Both the position numbers and the translations under genes were made by a program. A DNA stretch of 64,000 nucleotides from Flavitalea plasmicola (lineage in GTDB: Bacteria; Bacteroidota; Bacteroidia; Chitinophagales; Chitinophagaceae): assembly GCF_030546645.1 (NCBI RefSeq), contig NZ_JAUOTO010000004.1, forward strand, positions 1 through 64,000, in the 5' to 3' direction. Below, in pieces: positions 61,087-64,000 of this stretch. Numbering within the stretch: the first letter of the stretch is position 1; every line of letters starts with the position of its first letter. The notes below the pieces were generated by a model that searched no databases, had not been told where the DNA came from, and saw only the letters and a list, made by a program, of their open reading frames with translations.

Positions 61087-64000
61087 ATGAGAAAATGTTT
61101 GGTTCTAACCATTCTATTATTGGCTATTGCCTATCTGAGTCCTGCTCAGAACAGAGAGGTGACCGGCAAGGTCACTGATTCGACTGGTACCCCGATTTCC
61201 GGGGCCTCTATCAATGTCAAAGGTAAAAGGACGGGGGTGAGTGCAAATGCGGACGGATCTTTTCGTCTTATGGCCCCTGACAATGCTATACTGGTAATAA
61301 GCGCCATTGGTTTTACATCCAGGGAGGTTGCTGTGAAAGGGCAAGGCGATATAGCTGTGCAGCTATTTGCCAACAGGGGTATTATGAACGAAGTGGTCGT
61401 TACGGCATTGGGTATCAGAAGGGAAAAAAGGGAGTTGGGGACGGCCACCCAGACGGTGAGCGCTGATGCGCTGAACAGATCAGGAACCGGCAATGCGCTG
61501 GGGGAACTGGAAGGTAAGGCTTCCGGCCTGCAGGTGATTACAAGCACGGGTGATCCTGGCGGCGGCGTTTATTTCCGTTTGCGCGGCGTTACTTCCATTA
61601 CGGGTAGCAACCAACCCCTGATGGTGGTGGATGGCGTGCCCATCGACAACTCGGTCAACAATTTTGACCCTACCAATGCAGGGGCTCTCGCAGGCGGACC
61701 TGGAGCGGACCTTACGGGTGGGGCGCAGCCGACCAACCGTGGTTCCGACCTGAACCCGGATGATATCGAATCGATCAATATATTGAAAGGTCCTGCGGCT
61801 ACTGCCTTATATGGCATCCAGGCTGCCAGTGGCGCCATCATTATCACGACGAAGAAGGGTTCCAACCGCAAGGGTGTGGGCATAACGTTCAACAGTTCGG
61901 TTACGTTGGACAAGGTGAGTAATCTACCACCATTGCAGAGCCGGTGGGCGCAGGGGTCCGATGGAGAATATGCAGGTCCGGCCACGGGGGCTTCCATTTC
62001 CTGGGGACCTAGCATAGACACGCTTTACTGGGACGGGAATACGAATTACAAATGGGACAAACATGGAGATATCGTCGGGAAGTCCGATCCGACGGCAAAG
62101 ACCAAGGTGGTGCCCTACGACCGGTATAAGTTCTTCCAGCATGGCTTTACCTACAACAATAATATTGCCGTATCCGGCGGGAATGATAGAAGCGCCTATC
62201 GTATGTCGTTAGGTAATATCGAGCAGACCGGCATTATTCCTAAGAGTAAATATGTAAAGACCACTTTCAGCCTGAACGGACAGAGCAGGCTAAGCGACCG
62301 GCTGAGTGTTATGGGCGGAGCGACTTACACTAACTCGGACAATCATAAAGTACACCAGGGTTCCAGTCTTTCCGGCGTAACGCTGGGGCTGTTCCGTACG
62401 CCGGCTACTTTTGACAATGCAAATGGCCATACAAAAAATGCGGCGGATTATCTGGATGCCTATCAGTTCCAGGACGGTACAGGCCGCCAGCGGAGCTATC
62501 GTGGGTTTGGCAGATATGACAACCCGTATTGGGTAGTGAATAAAGAGCCATTTACTTCAAAGCTGAACCGTGTTTTCGGGTACGGCCAGGCGGTGCTCAA
62601 GGCGCTGGATTGGATGGACCTCTCCTGGAGGGTAGGCGGTGACGTCTATACCCAGTCAGATAAGGATGCGTATGACCTCAACTCCGCGAATTTTGTAAAC
62701 GGCGCCGTCTATTCGAACCATTATACCAACCAACAGTTCAATTCTGACTTTACGGTGAATATGCGTCATCGTTTCTCGGATGACCTGTCGGGTACTTTGC
62801 TGGTAGGGCACAATTATTTTACGACGACCAATAATATCCAGTTCGCTTCGGGTACTTCTTTCAATATTCCCGGATTCCTTGATATTTCCAATGCTTCCTC
62901 GTACCTGGCCAGTGAAACGCAGGCCCACAAGCGGACGATGGCGTTCTATGCGGAGGCTACTTTGAAATACAGGGAAATGTATTATCTGACTGTTACCGGT
63001 CGCCGGGAAACTTCTTCCACCCTCCCGGCTGCGAACAATACCTTCTTTTATCCTTCGGTAAACTTCTCCTGGGTATTCTCCGAACTGGAAGGTGTGAAGA
63101 GCAGCAACCTGATCTCTTTTGGCAAGGTGCGGGCTTCATTCGCACAGGTGGGCAAGGATGCGCCCATTTACGGACTGCGGACATACCTGATCCCGGCAAG
63201 CACCAAGGACGGTTTTACCACAGGTATTACGTTCCCCGTCGACGGCATAGCCGGTTACCAGATCAGCAATGTCAATACGACCATCGGCAACAAGGACCTG
63301 AAGCCTGAGAACACCTACTCTTACGAACTCGGTACGGACCTGTCCTTCCTGAAGAACAGGATAACGTTGAATGCAACGGCTTACTACAGCCGTTCGAAGG
63401 ACGTTATTTTCCCTGTTTCGGTGGCCTATTCTTCCGGCTATGCGGGCAAATTGCTGAATGCTGCTACCATCGACAACAAGGGATTGGAGCTGACGTTGCA
63501 GACAACGCCGATCAAGACCACTTATGGCCTTCGCTGGGACGTGACTTTCAACTGGAGCCGAAACCTGAATAAGGTGATCTCACTTGCACCGGGCATCGAC
63601 CGCTTCTTCGTAGCCGGCTTTGGCGGCGGCGAGGCCGAGATAGATGCCGTGGCGGGCAAGCCTTTCGGCATGATCTATGGAAACACCTATGTTCACACGG
63701 ATCCCAAGAACCTGAAGAGTCCCATCGTCATCCAGGATAACGGGGGCGTTGGAGGCGGACAATATCAGCCATTGACCGGAGGTCCCAACGAGGTGATCGG
63801 TAATACGAACCCCGACTGGATCGGATCAGCCATCAGCAGCGTATCCTACAAGGGGCTGACTTTCGGATTCCAGATCGACGTAAGGCATGGCAGCGATATG
63901 TGGAATGGTACCAGGGGCGCTTTGGCGAATAAGGGTACTGCCGCAGAAACCAGCAATCGTTATACGGCACATACCTGGACGGGCCCGCTGGGGCACCTTG
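61087..64000 (+). CDS. SusC/RagA TonB-dependent receptor, cut by window edge
   Basis: A third SusC-type receptor, reading from ATG 61087 to the end of the window without a stop (971 complete codons). N-terminal signal peptide (LVLTILLLAIAYLSPAQ), regulatory domain (VTGKVTDSTGTPISGASINV), signature MNEVVVTALGIRREKRELG, plug motifs ALGELEGKASGLQVI, LMVVDGVPIDNS and ESINILKGPAATALYG, then a long barrel. Its first 200 residues resemble the divergent receptor at 57416 (both have GIRREKR and similar regulatory domains). A SusD partner is expected just beyond the edge. The leader 61028-61086 is AT-rich. Confidence 0.92.
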   Translation, partial: MRKCLVLTILLLAIAYLSPAQNREVTGKVTDSTGTPISGASINVKGKRTGVSANADGSFRLMAPDNAILVISAIGFTSREVAVKGQGDIAVQLFANRGIMNEVVVTALGIRREKRELGTATQTVSADALNRSGTGNALGELEGKASGLQVITSTGDPGGGVYFRLRGVTSITGSNQPLMVVDGVPIDNSVNNFDPTNAGALAGGPGADLTGGAQPTNRGSDLNPDDIESINILKGPAATALYGIQAASGAIIITTKKGSNRKGVGITFNSSVTLDKVSNLPPLQSRWAQGSDGEYAGPATGASISWGPSIDTLYWDGNTNYKWDKHGDIVGKSDPTAKTKVVPYDRYKFFQHGFTYNNNIAVSGGNDRSAYRMSLGNIEQTGIIPKSKYVKTTFSLNGQSRLSDRLSVMGGATYTNSDNHKVHQGSSLSGVTLGLFRTPATFDNANGHTKNAADYLDAYQFQDGTGRQRSYRGFGRYDNPYWVVNKEPFTSKLNRVFGYGQAVLKALDWMDLSWRVGGDVYTQSDKDAYDLNSANFVNGAVYSNHYTNQQFNSDFTVNMRHRFSDDLSGTLLVGHNYFTTTNNIQFASGTSFNIPGFLDISNASSYLASETQAHKRTMAFYAEATLKYREMYYLTVTGRRETSSTLPAANNTFFYPSVNFSWVFSELEGVKSSNLISFGKVRASFAQVGKDAPIYGLRTYLIPASTKDGFTTGITFPVDGIAGYQISNVNTTIGNKDLKPENTYSYELGTDLSFLKNRITLNATAYYSRSKDVIFPVSVAYSSGYAGKLLNAATIDNKGLELTLQTTPIKTTYGLRWDVTFNWSRNLNKVISLAPGIDRFFVAGFGGGEAEIDAVAGKPFGMIYGNTYVHTDPKNLKSPIVIQDNGGVGGGQYQPLTGGPNEVIGNTNPDWIGSAISSVSYKGLTFGFQIDVRHGSDMWNGTRGALANKGTAAETSNRYTAHTWTGPLGHL

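Noticed and set aside
1-64000. tRNA or rRNA genes, CRISPR arrays, transposases, prophage or SAM riboswitch upstream of metX/metZ
   Set aside because: None seen. The 56-bp metX-osmC gap is too short for a riboswitch, and no repeat-spacer array or cloverleaf-like segment was found by reading.

Overview
The window looks like a chromosomal segment of a Bacteroidota species, most likely family Chitinophagaceae. The evidence is three SusC/RagA-type TonB-dependent receptors (two paired with SusD/RagB lipoproteins), an ECF-sigma/FecR/STN-receptor module, ~800-residue double-FtsX (MacB-like) ABC permeases in tandem, a LytS/LytTR pair, AT-rich translation starts without clear Shine-Dalgarno sequences, and a few matches to the Bacteroidota -7 box TAnnTTTG. 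No rRNA, tRNA, CRISPR array, integrase or transposase was seen.

Left part (1-18 kb): mostly core genes. After a purine-rich tandem repeat come pepP, the run pssA-purS-rsmI, a PepSY-like secreted protein, an M1 metallopeptidase, a truncated SusD remnant, a PI-PLC-like secreted protein and an orphan NarL-type response regulator flanked by two copies of one palindrome. A poorly recognised pair of small overlapping ORFs follows, then rsmG overlapping a membrane glycosyltransferase, tgt, an LptG/LptF-type permease, a eukaryotic-type citrate synthase, and a methionine-sulfur group (metZ, osmC, divergent metX).

Middle left (18.1-26.1 kb): one co-directional outer-membrane uptake and signalling unit: ECF sigma factor, FecR-type anti-sigma factor, SusC receptor with an STN signalling domain, SusD lipoprotein and a TlpA-like thioredoxin.

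Centre (26.1-53.5 kb): the most striking region. A minus-strand cluster of about 24 kb encodes a periplasmic adaptor (HlyD/MacA type), a small putative secreted peptide, a MacB-type ATPase, eight consecutive diverged double-FtsX permeases, a second MacB-type ATPase and a TolC-like outer membrane channel, ending in a strong terminator. A sigma-54 activator/histidine kinase pair is divergent from it. A paired 19-bp direct repeat (22-bp period) followed about 64 bp later by a -24/-12-like element occurs twice, with almost identical geometry: upstream of the adaptor gene, and in the only long gap inside the cluster, upstream of ATPase 2-TolC. I infer that the sigma-54 activator drives both promoters, so that exporter core parts are made in two transcription units serving a shared set of eight permeases.

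Right part (53.5-64 kb): a LytTR regulator and LytS-type kinase, a SusC/SusD pair on the minus strand, and a divergent third SusC gene running off the window. The 578-bp region between the SusC genes carries phased direct repeats that may be an operator.

A degenerate heptanucleotide repeat (AAGCTGC / GCTTGCA), often arranged as two inverted arms, occurs at six places between 3.4 and 53.5 kb. In two genes (rsmI, osmC) it has become the coding sequence of the C-terminal tail.
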